DNA of 64,000 nucleotides from DATFRX01 sp035630615 (GTDB lineage: Bacteria > Actinomycetota > Actinomycetes > Propionibacteriales > Nocardioidaceae). The stretch covers positions 62,001 to 126,000 of the forward strand of contig DASQKI010000038.1 of assembly GCA_035630615.1 (NCBI GenBank), given 5' to 3'. Positions 7,087 through 15,470 of this stretch are shown here, one piece after another. How positions within the stretch are numbered: the stretch's first letter is position 1; each line of letters starts with the position of its first letter. The position numbers and the translations under genes are program-made. The notes beneath the pieces were generated by a model. The model ran no database searches. It saw only the letters and a list, made by a program, of their open reading frames with translations, and was not told the DNA's origin.

Positions 7087-9288
7087 TTGGAAGACGTCGA
7101 CGAACACTTCGTCCAGCGCATCCGGCGCCACGCAGTCCGATCAAGCGATGGGGCGGACCGACACCGACAGTCCGAAGATGCGTCGACACTCCGCGCACTC
7201 CTCGACGTCCAGCTGCAGAGCAGGCACCTGGACTTCGCCGCACGCAGGTTGCAGCGGCAGGGGAAGGGTTATTACACGATCGGATCGGCGGGCCACGAGG
7301 GCAACGCCGCGGTCGGCCTGCTCTCCAGGGTCGACGACCCCGCGTTGCTTCATTACCGCTCGGGAGGTTTCTACGCCGCCCGGGCCTCGGTCAGCGGGGC
7401 CTCAAACGCGATCCGCGATGTCCTGCTGAGTCTGACGTCGGCGCGGAGCGACCCGATATCGGGTGGCCGCCACAAGGTGTTCGGCCACCCGGCGCTCCAC
7501 ATCATCCCCCAGACATCGACCATCGCCTCGCACCTGCCCCGCGCCGTCGGCCTCGCCTTCGCACTGGATCATGTGCGCGCCGATGGTCAGCAATGTCCGT
7601 GGCCGACCGACGCCGTCGTCCTCTGCAGCTTCGGCGATGCGTCGGCCAACCACTCCACTGCGACCGGCGCCCTCAACGCGGCGGCGTACCTCGCCCATCG
7701 AAACATCGGCAGTCCGATTCTGTTCATTTGCGAAGACAACGGCATCGGCATCAGCACGAGATCGCCGACCGACTGGCCGGCGGCCTCGCTTCGGGCTCTG
7801 TCCGGGCTCCCCTACTGGTACGACGACGGCACCGACCCATGGCATCTCATGCACATCACCGAGGAGGCTCTCGACACCGTCCGGTCGACCCGCCGGGCCG
7901 GCGTACTCCATCTCAAGACGGTGCGGTTCATGGGCCACGCCGGGTCCGACGCCGAGATCGCCTACCGGACGCAGACCGAGATCGTCGCCGACTACGACCG
8001 CGATCCGGTTCTGGCGACCGCACTGGCCCTGATCGACGCGGGAGAGCTGTCGCCGACCGACGTGTTGGATCGCTATGAGGCCATTCGTCAGAAGGTCATG
8101 GACGAGGCCAAGCGAGTACTCGACGAAAGGCCACTCGACAGCAAAGACGCGGTGATGGCTCCCCTCACGCTGCCGCCAGCCATCCCGTCCATCGATCCCG
8201 GCTCGAGCGAGGCTCGGGAGACCATGTGGAGCTCCCGGCTGCCGGAGAACGAGCCGCCGATGACGCTCGCGCAAGCCATCGACACGTCGCTGGTCGACCT
8301 CATGGCCGCCTGCCCCGATGCGCTCGTCTTCGGTGAGGACGTGGCCGCCAAGGGCGGTGTCTACGGAGTCACCCGAGGCCTCCACAAACGCTTCGGAGGA
8401 CATCGCGTGTTCGACACCCTGTTGGATGAGCAGACGATCCTCGGAGTCGCTCTCGGGTCGGCGCTGGCCGGATATCTGCCGGTGCCCGAGATTCAGTACC
8501 TGGCCTACCTCCACAACGCCGAGGACCAGCTTCGTGGCGAGGCGGCGACGCTGCGCTTCTTCTCGAACGGGCAATACGACAACGGCATGGTCGTACGGAT
8601 TGCCGGTCTCCCATATCAGCGCGGCTTCGGAGGGCATTTCCACAACGACAACTCGGTTGCCGCGCTGCGTGACATCCCCGGCCTCGTACTCGCCGTTCCG
8701 AGCCACGCCGCGGATGCGCCCGGACTACTGCGGACCTGCTTCTCCCTGGCCAAGCACGACGGTCGCGTGTGCGTCTATCTCGAACCGATCGCTCGATATC
8801 ACACGCGCGATCTCCTCGGGGAGGGCGACGGACTGTGGACAGCCCCCTACGTCGCTCCTGACGCCGACACCGCAGCCCTACCTCTCGGCGCGGTCGGACG
8901 ACACGGCAACGGTCAGGACATCCTCCTCGTCACCTTCGGCAACGGGGTCCACCTCAGCCTCCGTGCCGCCCACACACTCGCTCAGCGCGGCGTCCACACC
9001 TCGGTCGCCGACCTTCGATGGCTGGCGCCCCTGCCGTTCGACGCGCTCTCGGAGCTCGCGCGCGACTTCGATGCGATCCTCGTGGTCGACGAGACCCGGC
9101 ACAGCGGCGGAGTCTCGGAGGCGATCGTCGCGGCCTACGTAGACATCGGCTACGACGGCCGGCTGGCACGGATCAACAGCGCAGACAGCTTCATCCCGCT
9201 CGGCCCGGCAGCCGAGGTCGTGCTCCTCGGCGAGGACGACATCGTCACGGCCGCAATCGAGCTGGTTGGCCGTCCGCAGAGTGGTTGA
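7087..9288 (+). CDS. Single-chain 2-oxoacid dehydrogenase E1 (fused alpha and beta subunits), thiamine-diphosphate dependent
   Basis: A 733-residue fusion of E1-alpha and E1-beta modules. The alpha half has YYTIGSAGHEGNAAVG, ISGGRHKVFGHPALHIIPQT and the TPP site GDASANHST...EDNGIGIS, the NG pair corresponding to the usual NN. The beta half begins at about residue 400 with the GEDVAAKGGVYGVTRGL motif and RVFDTLLDEQTILG. Likely substrates are branched-chain or similar 2-oxoacids. I prefer the TTG at 7087 because GGAGG (7077-7081) lies 5 nt upstream; GTG 7030 and GTG 6868 are in frame but lack a ribosome site. No E2 or E3 gene is adjacent. Confidence 0.85.
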   Translation: MEDVDEHFVQRIRRHAVRSSDGADRHRQSEDASTLRALLDVQLQSRHLDFAARRLQRQGKGYYTIGSAGHEGNAAVGLLSRVDDPALLHYRSGGFYAARASVSGASNAIRDVLLSLTSARSDPISGGRHKVFGHPALHIIPQTSTIASHLPRAVGLAFALDHVRADGQQCPWPTDAVVLCSFGDASANHSTATGALNAAAYLAHRNIGSPILFICEDNGIGISTRSPTDWPAASLRALSGLPYWYDDGTDPWHLMHITEEALDTVRSTRRAGVLHLKTVRFMGHAGSDAEIAYRTQTEIVADYDRDPVLATALALIDAGELSPTDVLDRYEAIRQKVMDEAKRVLDERPLDSKDAVMAPLTLPPAIPSIDPGSSEARETMWSSRLPENEPPMTLAQAIDTSLVDLMAACPDALVFGEDVAAKGGVYGVTRGLHKRFGGHRVFDTLLDEQTILGVALGSALAGYLPVPEIQYLAYLHNAEDQLRGEAATLRFFSNGQYDNGMVVRIAGLPYQRGFGGHFHNDNSVAALRDIPGLVLAVPSHAADAPGLLRTCFSLAKHDGRVCVYLEPIARYHTRDLLGEGDGLWTAPYVAPDADTAALPLGAVGRHGNGQDILLVTFGNGVHLSLRAAHTLAQRGVHTSVADLRWLAPLPFDALSELARDFDAILVVDETRHSGGVSEAIVAAYVDIGYDGRLARINSADSFIPLGPAAEVVLLGEDDIVTAAIELVGRPQSG

Positions 9289-9394
9289 GCCTGCGCCGCT
9301 CACTCACCCCGGAAGGCATCCGGTGAAGGCGTCGTCCCGCGCCCAGCGCAGCTCGTGTCCCTGGCACGTGGGGCGAGCGGCCAAGGTCGTGGGG

Positions 9395-10066
9395 TCACAG
9401 TCCGCCGATGCCCTTGCCGATCAAAGCGACGCCGATGACCAGGAGCATGACAGACATCACGGTGGCGTTGTTGGCTTCCAGCCACGACTTCAGCTCGCCC
9501 AGCGGTCGCTCCATGCGTTCCTTCGCGAGCGCGTACGCGACGACCGGGACCGCCACCGTGCAGGCCGCGATGACGGTGAACACGGCGACCGACACCACCG
9601 ACTCCCCCACTGTGAGATCGCCGGCACCGATCGTGGCACCGGCGGCGACGCACATCAGCAGGTTCTTGGGGTTCACCGCCGCCAGCGCGAAGCCCAACCC
9701 GACCGCCTTGCCGAACGTGATCGTGTCGATCGCGGTCATCCACTTCGGCAGCTGGACCGCCGCGTCCGATCGAGGTCGGGCCCGCCACTGTCGCCCGGCG
9801 AGCGGCAACAGCGCCACACCCAGAACGATCTTCACCCACGAGGCCGTCTCCGAGGGACCGTCGGATGTCGAGAGCCCCGCTGACGACGCGATCACCGTGA
9901 AGACCGTGATGGCGACGACGATGCCGACCGTCCATCCGAGCAGGAAGCCAGAGCTTGTCGACCCCGCCCTCGGCGCCAACAACATCAGGATCGTCGCGAT
10001 GATCGGAATCGGTGAGATCGCCACACCGACCGCCAGTGGCAAGAGGTCGCCGATCACATTCCCCAT
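9395..10066 (-). CDS. GAP family membrane protein (Sap/SfLAP type)
   Basis: A 223-residue protein with six predicted membrane helices, matching the actinobacterial GAP/Sap group related to mycobacterial sulfolipid-addressing and glycopeptidolipid-addressing proteins. Landmarks are LLPLAVGVAISPIPIIA at the N-terminus, GFLLGWTVGI, and FALAAVNPKNLLM in the middle. Members are thought to help move lipids or small molecules across the membrane, but the substrate here is unknown. The ATG at 10066 has GGGAG upstream. It is convergent with the E1 gene. Confidence 0.82.
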   Translation of the reverse strand: MGNVIGDLLPLAVGVAISPIPIIATILMLLAPRAGSTSSGFLLGWTVGIVVAITVFTVIASSAGLSTSDGPSETASWVKIVLGVALLPLAGRQWRARPRSDAAVQLPKWMTAIDTITFGKAVGLGFALAAVNPKNLLMCVAAGATIGAGDLTVGESVVSVAVFTVIAACTVAVPVVAYALAKERMERPLGELKSWLEANNATVMSVMLLVIGVALIGKGIGGL

Positions 10067-10288
10067 GGGTGCTCCCTGCCGCAGGGTTGCGCTCGGCAGC
10101 CGAGCGTCGCCGATCCGCCACGCACCAGACTGCGACGACTGGCCCGACGCTGCCTCACCCCTATCGGGTGAGCCCACCGCCCGCCGCGACGTCACGCCAG
10201 CACTCATCACACGCGCTCAGTGAGATGTCACGTTTCCGTGCGGCCAGACGTCTTCCCTCGGGGATCGTAAACTAGGAGGAGACGAAGC

Positions 10289-10333
10289 ATGACCACACAT
10301 CGCACACCATCGGATCCGGGCCAGCTGCCGTGA
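10289..10333 (+). CDS. Short upstream ORF (14 codons) overlapping the DUF6081 start
   Basis: ATG at 10289 is preceded by AGGAGGAG (10274-10281), the best ribosome-binding sequence in this neighbourhood. It reads 14 codons (MTTHRTPSDPGQLP) to a TGA at 10331-10333. That stop overlaps the DUF6081 start as GTGA, while the DUF6081 GTG itself has no good ribosome site. Either this is a leader peptide that couples translation, or the two frames were once one gene separated by a one-base indel. No attenuator hairpin or rare-codon run is obvious. Confidence 0.45.
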   Translation: MTTHRTPSDPGQLP

Positions 10334-11082
10334 CGCCCACGACACAAACAGCCGCCGGCGGCGACGGTTTCGTCACGTACGACGAGCTCAACGGGCCGGG
10401 CCTCGACGCTGAGCGCTGGAGCCCGGCGCGCCTGCCGCTGCCGACCGGCGGCGACCACATCCCGCTGGACCCGAACGCGGAGGTGGCCGTCGGCGCCGGC
10501 GAGGTGCGAGTGAGGATCCCCCTTCTCTCACTGGCGCACGACACGTTCCAGCCAGCCGACAGCGCCAAGTACCTCATCTTCTCGACGCGCCAGTTCGAGC
10601 TGCCATCGGATCGGCCGGCGACCTTCGCCGTCGACCTCGCGGTCGACAACATCGGCGGCGAGCCCGGCGACTTCCGTCGGGCATTGGCCGCCTTCCACGC
10701 TTTCGACTTCGAGTCGAGCAAGCGCGTTTTTGCCGTCTGCGGCACGTCCACCCGCGTATTGGCACTACACGAGCAGCTAGGCGCGTGGGGAGCAGACGAG
10801 CCGTTCTATCACGTCGTCGAATCGCCGTACGAGGACTTCGGCGATGACTTCACCACACTCCGCGAATGCGAGATCACGCTCGACCGAAGCACGTCGACCG
10901 CGACCTGGCGGGTCGACGGTCACAAGATCTACGAGACTGCCGGCACGTTCATCCCCGAACGCGTCCGCCTCGGATTCGGGATCTGGACGATGCTGCCGAT
11001 CCGAGACGGTCGCAGTCGCTCTATCGACGGGCAAGGCATCGACGCGCGATGGCGCCAATTCCGGGTACGCGGGGTTGCGTGA
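10330..11082 (+). CDS. DUF6081 family protein
   Basis: A 250-residue protein of the DUF6081 family, which has a predicted beta-sandwich (concanavalin-like) shape. Recognisable pieces are LDAERWSPARLPL (about 24-36), LSLAHDTFQPADSAKYL, the central VLALHEQLGAWG, the WRVDGHKIYET segment and the C-terminal SIDGQGIDARWRQFRV. There is no signal peptide. The role is unknown; fold similarity hints at carbohydrate binding. The GTG at 10330 lacks its own ribosome site and overlaps the stop of the upstream 14-codon frame. Confidence 0.75.
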   Translation: MTPTTQTAAGGDGFVTYDELNGPGLDAERWSPARLPLPTGGDHIPLDPNAEVAVGAGEVRVRIPLLSLAHDTFQPADSAKYLIFSTRQFELPSDRPATFAVDLAVDNIGGEPGDFRRALAAFHAFDFESSKRVFAVCGTSTRVLALHEQLGAWGADEPFYHVVESPYEDFGDDFTTLRECEITLDRSTSTATWRVDGHKIYETAGTFIPERVRLGFGIWTMLPIRDGRSRSIDGQGIDARWRQFRVRGVA

Positions 11083-11222
11083 TCCGCCGTTGGATCCTCA
11101 CTCGGTCCACTGGTTTCGCCCGACTTGCACCGGCTTTACCCAGCGCCACGTCACCCGCGACGGACGATGACCCGACGACGGCGTCGCCCCATAGTGGTGT
11201 GGTACCCGAGAGGAGGAGGGAC

Positions 11223-11663
11223 ATGACCACGACAACTACGGGCGTGCATGGACCGATCGACTTCGTGCTGCTGGAGTTCCCGCGGGACCGGATGACCGGC
11301 GAGGCCGCGCAGGCTCTCGCGGATCTGGTCGAGAGGGGCACCGTGCGGCTCTATGACTTGCTCCTGATCAGTAAGAACCAAGACGAGTCGGTCGATGTTC
11401 TCGAACTCACCGACCCCGCGTTGGGCGGCGGCTTCGGGACCTTCGCAGGAGCCCGTTCGGGTCTGCTGGGTGATGATGACATCCGGGATGCCGGCAGCGC
11501 GATGGAGCGCAACACAGTCGCTGCCCTGATCGTCTACGAGAACACCTGGGCGATCCCATTCGTCGCGGCGGCACGCAACAGCGGCGGCGAGCTCGTCGCC
11601 AGCGCCCGCATTCCCGCTTCGGACGTCATGGCGACCCTCGATGCTCTCGAGGCGACTACCTGA
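11223..11663 (+). CDS. DUF6325 family protein
   Basis: This 146-residue protein matches the DUF6325 group. It begins with GPIDFVLLEFPRDRMTGEAA and continues with a GTVRLYDLLLISK strand. It has an acidic middle and the EALIVYENTWAIPF-like strand (here AALIVYENTWAIPF) near residue 105. The family is common in actinobacteria, often next to a SHOCT-domain gene, as here 11 nt downstream, which suggests a two-gene operon. Function is unknown; stress-response contexts are frequent. The ATG follows a strong GAGGAGGAGGG. Confidence 0.78.
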   Translation: MTTTTTGVHGPIDFVLLEFPRDRMTGEAAQALADLVERGTVRLYDLLLISKNQDESVDVLELTDPALGGGFGTFAGARSGLLGDDDIRDAGSAMERNTVAALIVYENTWAIPFVAAARNSGGELVASARIPASDVMATLDALEATT

Positions 11664-11674
11664 GGAGGACGACC

Positions 11675-11965
11675 ATGCCTGGACTATTACGAGGAGTCGC
11701 ACGTACTGCTGTCGTAGCCGGTACCGCGACCGCGGTGAGCGGCCGGGTTCAGCGGCGTCAGGCGGCGAGGTACGTCGACCGCGACGCACAGGTCGCCGCC
11801 GAGCGCCAACAGTCCTACGACCAGCAGGCCGGCTACGGCCCGCCTCCGCCGGCCGCCCCGGTCGACGTCACACAGCAACTCAAGAACCTCGCCGACCTGA
11901 AGAATCAGGGCATCCTCACCGAGGAGGAATTCGCCGCTCAGAAGGCAAAGATCCTCAACAGCTGA
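11675..11965 (+). CDS. SHOCT domain protein
   Basis: A 96-residue protein. The N-terminal half is basic with an Ala/Val-rich helix (ARTAVVAGTATAVSG), the middle is Gln- and Pro-rich, and the C-terminal 32 residues form a SHOCT domain (QQLKNLADLKNQGILTEEEF then AAQKAKIL). SHOCT modules are short helical oligomerisation or membrane-targeting units. GAGGAGG is 7 nt upstream of the ATG. It is paired with the DUF6325 gene. Confidence 0.82.
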   Translation: MPGLLRGVARTAVVAGTATAVSGRVQRRQAARYVDRDAQVAAERQQSYDQQAGYGPPPPAAPVDVTQQLKNLADLKNQGILTEEEFAAQKAKILNS

Positions 11966-11995
11966 CCATGGAGGCCCGAGCGCGGCGAACGCCCG

Positions 11996-12625
11996 TCACC
12001 CGACGAGTTGCTCCAGCTGCTCATCCCACTGCGGCCGGTCGTGGCTGATCCGGTCCGAGCGGGTGATCCCGAACATGAACGGGTGGTAGGCGCGCAGTAC
12101 GTAGTCGTGGAACCGTTGCCGGTCCGCACAGCAGTCCTCGACCAAGGCCACCAGGTAGCCGCGCTGAGTCGCCGTTGCCGCGGTCAGCAGGACACAGGTC
12201 GAGGTCACCAGACCCGCGACGAACACGAACCGCTTGCCCGCGCTGCGCAGCAACTCGTCGAGACCGGTGCCTAAGAAGGCGTCGAAGGACTGCTTCACCA
12301 CGACCCGCTCCCCCGGCCGAGGCACGGCGACCGGCAGCGGCTCCGCACCCTCGGTTCCGACCACGCACGGAATCTGGCCCCGCAACCGGTACCGCGCGAT
12401 CCAGTCGCTCATGTCCTCCTGGAACCCACCATGGACATGGAAGACCTCGATCCCCAGCTCGCGACACGTGCCCAACAACGCCTCGATCCGGCTCGGGAAC
12501 CTCGGCGACTCCGAAGCGATCTCCTCGGACCAGAAGTCGTTCTGTACATCCACCAGGATCAGCGCGTAGTCAGTCCACCTCGACGGACCCTCCAACGCTG
12601 AGGACATCTCTGCGGCGGGGTTCAT
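11996..12625 (-). CDS. Isochorismatase family cysteine hydrolase
   Basis: A 209-residue alpha/beta cysteine hydrolase. The catalytic triad positions are visible: Asp in ALILVDVQNDFW (near residue 27), Lys in VVVKQSFDAF (near 110) and Cys in LVTSTCVLLTAATA (near 145). The DCCADRQRFHDYVLRAYHPF tail is typical of isochorismatase/nicotinamidase-like enzymes. The substrate cannot be read from sequence. The start is uncertain: ATG 12625 has a poor ribosome site and ATG 12607 is possible. It converges on the SHOCT gene. Confidence 0.82.
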   Translation of the reverse strand: MNPAAEMSSALEGPSRWTDYALILVDVQNDFWSEEIASESPRFPSRIEALLGTCRELGIEVFHVHGGFQEDMSDWIARYRLRGQIPCVVGTEGAEPLPVAVPRPGERVVVKQSFDAFLGTGLDELLRSAGKRFVFVAGLVTSTCVLLTAATATQRGYLVALVEDCCADRQRFHDYVLRAYHPFMFGITRSDRISHDRPQWDEQLEQLVG

Positions 12626-12674
12626 GACTACCCACGCTAGCGACCCGCCTCGCACCCCGCCGAAACGTCACCGG

Positions 12675-13343
12675 TCAAGGTGCGGTCGGATCACCGCGCA
12701 GCAGCAGCATGACGGAGAGGACCAGGATCCAGAGCCCGGTCCCGAGGAAGGCAATCAAGCCGAGCGGGGTCAAGGCGAGGACTCCGAGCACGATCAAGGC
12801 CCAGCCGAACCAGCGATTCAACGCTCCGTGCCGAAGGATCGAGACACCGGTTGCCCACACGAAGATGAGGGTTCCGGCCGCGATCGGGATGTAGTCGTTG
12901 TCCCCCAACGCCTGTAGCGTTTGTACGGACTCCGGAGAGATGTCGTCGACACGTTCGGCCGTCGCCAACAGGATCGTCGTGTCGAGTGCCGCACCAACAG
13001 CAATGACTACGGCGCCGGCGAACGAGATCAGCGACAACGCGCCGTTCTCGCCCTCGGCCGCATGCAGAATCTTGCGGAGGTAGCCCGCGAAGAAGACCAG
13101 CATGACCGCGGCGAACGCCACGATGAAGGCGCCGGCCTGGATCGAGTTGGTGTTGCTCGTGTACCAGTCGACGATCTCCTCCGGCGAGTGACTCGCGTCC
13201 TTCGGTTCTCCAACAACCAGGAAGCCGGCGACCGACAGCACGACGAACGCGATGCCGGTCAACGGGGGGATCCAGTCCCACGATTGCCTCGTGCGAGGCT
13301 TTCCACCCTCTGCGCTCGCTGCGATTCTCTCGTCAGTAGCCAT
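12675..13343 (-). CDS. Six-helix membrane protein of unknown function
   Basis: A 222-residue integral membrane protein. Helices are predicted at about 26-46, 71-90, 103-124, 152-170, 180-198 and 201-217. Between helices 1 and 2 is a soluble loop EPKDASHSPEEIVDWYTSN, a feature shared by several actinobacterial DUF4386-like or unnamed membrane proteins. I do not recognise a specific family. It may be co-transcribed with the isochorismatase-like gene 49 nt downstream. Confidence 0.7.
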   Translation of the reverse strand: MATDERIAASAEGGKPRTRQSWDWIPPLTGIAFVVLSVAGFLVVGEPKDASHSPEEIVDWYTSNTNSIQAGAFIVAFAAVMLVFFAGYLRKILHAAEGENGALSLISFAGAVVIAVGAALDTTILLATAERVDDISPESVQTLQALGDNDYIPIAAGTLIFVWATGVSILRHGALNRWFGWALIVLGVLALTPLGLIAFLGTGLWILVLSVMLLLRGDPTAP

Positions 13344-13427
13344 GGCGCCAATGTGAGGACGTTGGACCCTGACGTCCAGTGGCCAAAGCCCCCACCGCTG
13401 CGGGAAATCGGCCCGATGCCGTCACTG

Positions 13428-13742
13428 CTACCGGAATCTCAGCTGCGTTCGGTGTCGTAGGCCGGCTGTCACTCTCGCCGCGCCAGCACGGTGCGTGACA
13501 GCTGCGGGTAGGTTGCGCGATACCCGCGCCAGCGAGCGATCGGAGCGAGCGAGCCCGAACAGCGTTTCGGTCATGTGGGCGAAGCGCTCGCCCGGTGTGG
13601 TCTCCACTCGCACCCGGGCATCCCGATCGGTCCAAGGAAGCTCGAGAATCGTCGCGCGCTCACCGGTGACCGGATTCTCCCAAACGTCGCCGATTCGGAT
13701 CGGTGTCAGATCGGCCGGCACATTCGGGTCAGGATGCGACAT
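13428..13742 (-). pseudogene. Cupin-domain protein remnant with internal deletion
   Basis: The 104-codon frame opens like an actinobacterial cupin: RIGDVWENPVTGERATILEL then PWT. It jumps directly to DRDARVRVETTPGERFAHM and ETLFGLAR, which in full-length relatives as I recall them lie after the whole beta-barrel. The roughly 60-70 residues holding the metal-binding HxH...H strands are absent, and the C-terminus after LFGLAR diverges. An in-frame internal deletion therefore removed the active fold. It may still be translated, but not as a working cupin. The comparison rests on remembered family sequences. Confidence 0.6.
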
Positions 13743-13810
13743 GAGCCAGATTCTGGGTCAGCTGAACCCGGCCCATCAAGAGGCCAAAGCCCCGGGCCAT
13801 TCGAGGCGCC

Positions 13811-15223
13811 TCAGGCGACCGGCCGTCCGTCGTCGAAGAGCCGGGGCACCTTGTGATTGGCCAAGAACACGTCGTCTGGGTCGACCGCGCATCGGATCCC
13901 CGCCAACTGCAGCCACACCTCGTCGGAGTACGCCGACCGTGGGTCGATCGCGTTCTCGCTGAAGTTGAGGTAGCTGCAGTCGTTCGTCCACGGCGCCAGC
14001 GCTGAGGTGAAGCGAGCCGCGTCTACGTGGCCCTGCGACGCCATCTCCGGAGTGGCCGCGATGGCCGCACCGAAGCAGGCGAATTGCGCGTCGAGCTTCG
14101 ACAGCGCGCCGCCTCCCTCGTGGGGGCGACCCAGGGCGCCTCCAAGCTGGCGCAGCTCGGAGATCAGCAGGGAGCTTTCCGCTTCCGGACCTACCGCCGA
14201 GAGGAGCGCGTCGACCCCGGCGTCCGGCAGCGCGTCGAGCATGCTGGCGGACGAGACCGCCGGGGTCGGGCCCTCGGGGTCCATGTGCAGGCGGGAGAGC
14301 GATCGCGCCGGAACCCGGTCGAAGGTGTCGATCTCCGGCTGCACGGCGCGCAACCCCGCGAGCAGCTCGCGACCCCGATCGTCCGAGCCGAGGACGGCAC
14401 CGTCGATCATGACCAGGTTTCGGCCGCGCACGATCTCCGGGATGTCGGGAAGCGGAGGCAGCCTCAGGATGCGGAACGACGTGGTCACCTCGTCCGGCGC
14501 CGCAGGAGCCCACGCGGCCCATGCTCGCAGCACTTTCTCGGCGTCGGCGATGTCCCAGACCAGCATGCCGGCGTATGTCGTCTCGACCGGGTACAGCTGG
14601 AACTCCAGCGCCGTCGCCACACCGAAGTTTCCGCCGCCGCCGCGGAGAGCCCAGAACAGCGGCGCCTCGTGATTTGCATCCGCGCGAACGACGGTCCCGT
14701 CGCCGATGACCACCTCGACCGCGGTCAGGCTGTTGCAAGCCAAGCCGAGCTGCCGGGCGTACCAACCCGTGCCACCGCCCAACGAATAGCCCGCGATGCC
14801 TACGTCGGGCGAAGACCCGTGCAGCGTCGCGAGGCCGTGCTCCGCGGCAGCCTCGACCGCAGGCAGCCACATCGCCCCGCCCTCGACGCGAGCCCTTCGG
14901 CGCGCCGGGTCGACCGTGACCTTGTTCATCTCCGACATACGGACAATGACGGCGTTGTCGAGGCCCCGAGCGGCGAGCGGACCCGGATTGTGGCCGGTGC
15001 TCTGCGGCGCGACCACGAGTCCGTTCTCGGCGGCGATGCGTACGAGTGCCGAGACCTCGGCTGCCGTCTGCGGCAGAGCGACCGCGGCCGGTCGCTGATC
15101 GACAGCGACATTCCAGGGCATCCGAGCCTCGTCATACGCTGGATCGCCCGGAAGGTAGACGCGCCCACCGGCGAGGCCCCGCAAGGCGGCGGCGACCGGT
15201 TCTGCGGCGGATTCGATGGCCAT
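13811..15223 (-). CDS. FAD-binding oxidoreductase of the berberine-bridge/PCMH type
   Basis: A 470-residue flavoprotein. The PCMH FAD domain (about 38-215) contains VVAPQSTGHNPGP, with His78 in the place of the covalent 8-alpha-histidyl ligand, and SSPDVGIAGYSLGGGTGW. The second covalent Cys of bicovalent members is replaced by Ser. The C-terminus ends with a BBE segment: PWTNDCSYLNFSE...VWLQLAGIRCAVDPDDVFLANHKV. Such enzymes oxidise sugars, alkaloids or other alcohols. The start at 15223 follows TGGGAG; the open extension to 15430 is antisense-like. Divergent from the M1 peptidase pseudogene. Confidence 0.85.
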   Translation of the reverse strand: MAIESAAEPVAAALRGLAGGRVYLPGDPAYDEARMPWNVAVDQRPAAVALPQTAAEVSALVRIAAENGLVVAPQSTGHNPGPLAARGLDNAVIVRMSEMNKVTVDPARRRARVEGGAMWLPAVEAAAEHGLATLHGSSPDVGIAGYSLGGGTGWYARQLGLACNSLTAVEVVIGDGTVVRADANHEAPLFWALRGGGGNFGVATALEFQLYPVETTYAGMLVWDIADAEKVLRAWAAWAPAAPDEVTTSFRILRLPPLPDIPEIVRGRNLVMIDGAVLGSDDRGRELLAGLRAVQPEIDTFDRVPARSLSRLHMDPEGPTPAVSSASMLDALPDAGVDALLSAVGPEAESSLLISELRQLGGALGRPHEGGGALSKLDAQFACFGAAIAATPEMASQGHVDAARFTSALAPWTNDCSYLNFSENAIDPRSAYSDEVWLQLAGIRCAVDPDDVFLANHKVPRLFDDGRPVA

Positions 15224-15470
15224 ATGTGACTCCCAGTCGATCTCGGTGATTCGGCTTCCCCCGGGCGGACGATCGTCGGCACAGGGTCGGCCGCCTTCCC
15301 AGGTCGAGGAGCGACCAGCGTCGACGATTGATACCCGGCCCGCATGGACGTCGAGGCCGCGAACGGCCGCATTTGGCCGTTCGATAGCCATTCGAATCCC
15401 CGGAATCAGGCGTATCCTGCCCCATGGCATGTCTCGTCCGCATCATGCCACCCGCGGGGAGCCCGCCGTC

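Noticed and set aside
7402..8706. Long minus-strand frame opposite the E1 dehydrogenase
   Set aside because: High-GC codon bias gives long antisense frames; the plus strand is a clear conserved enzyme.
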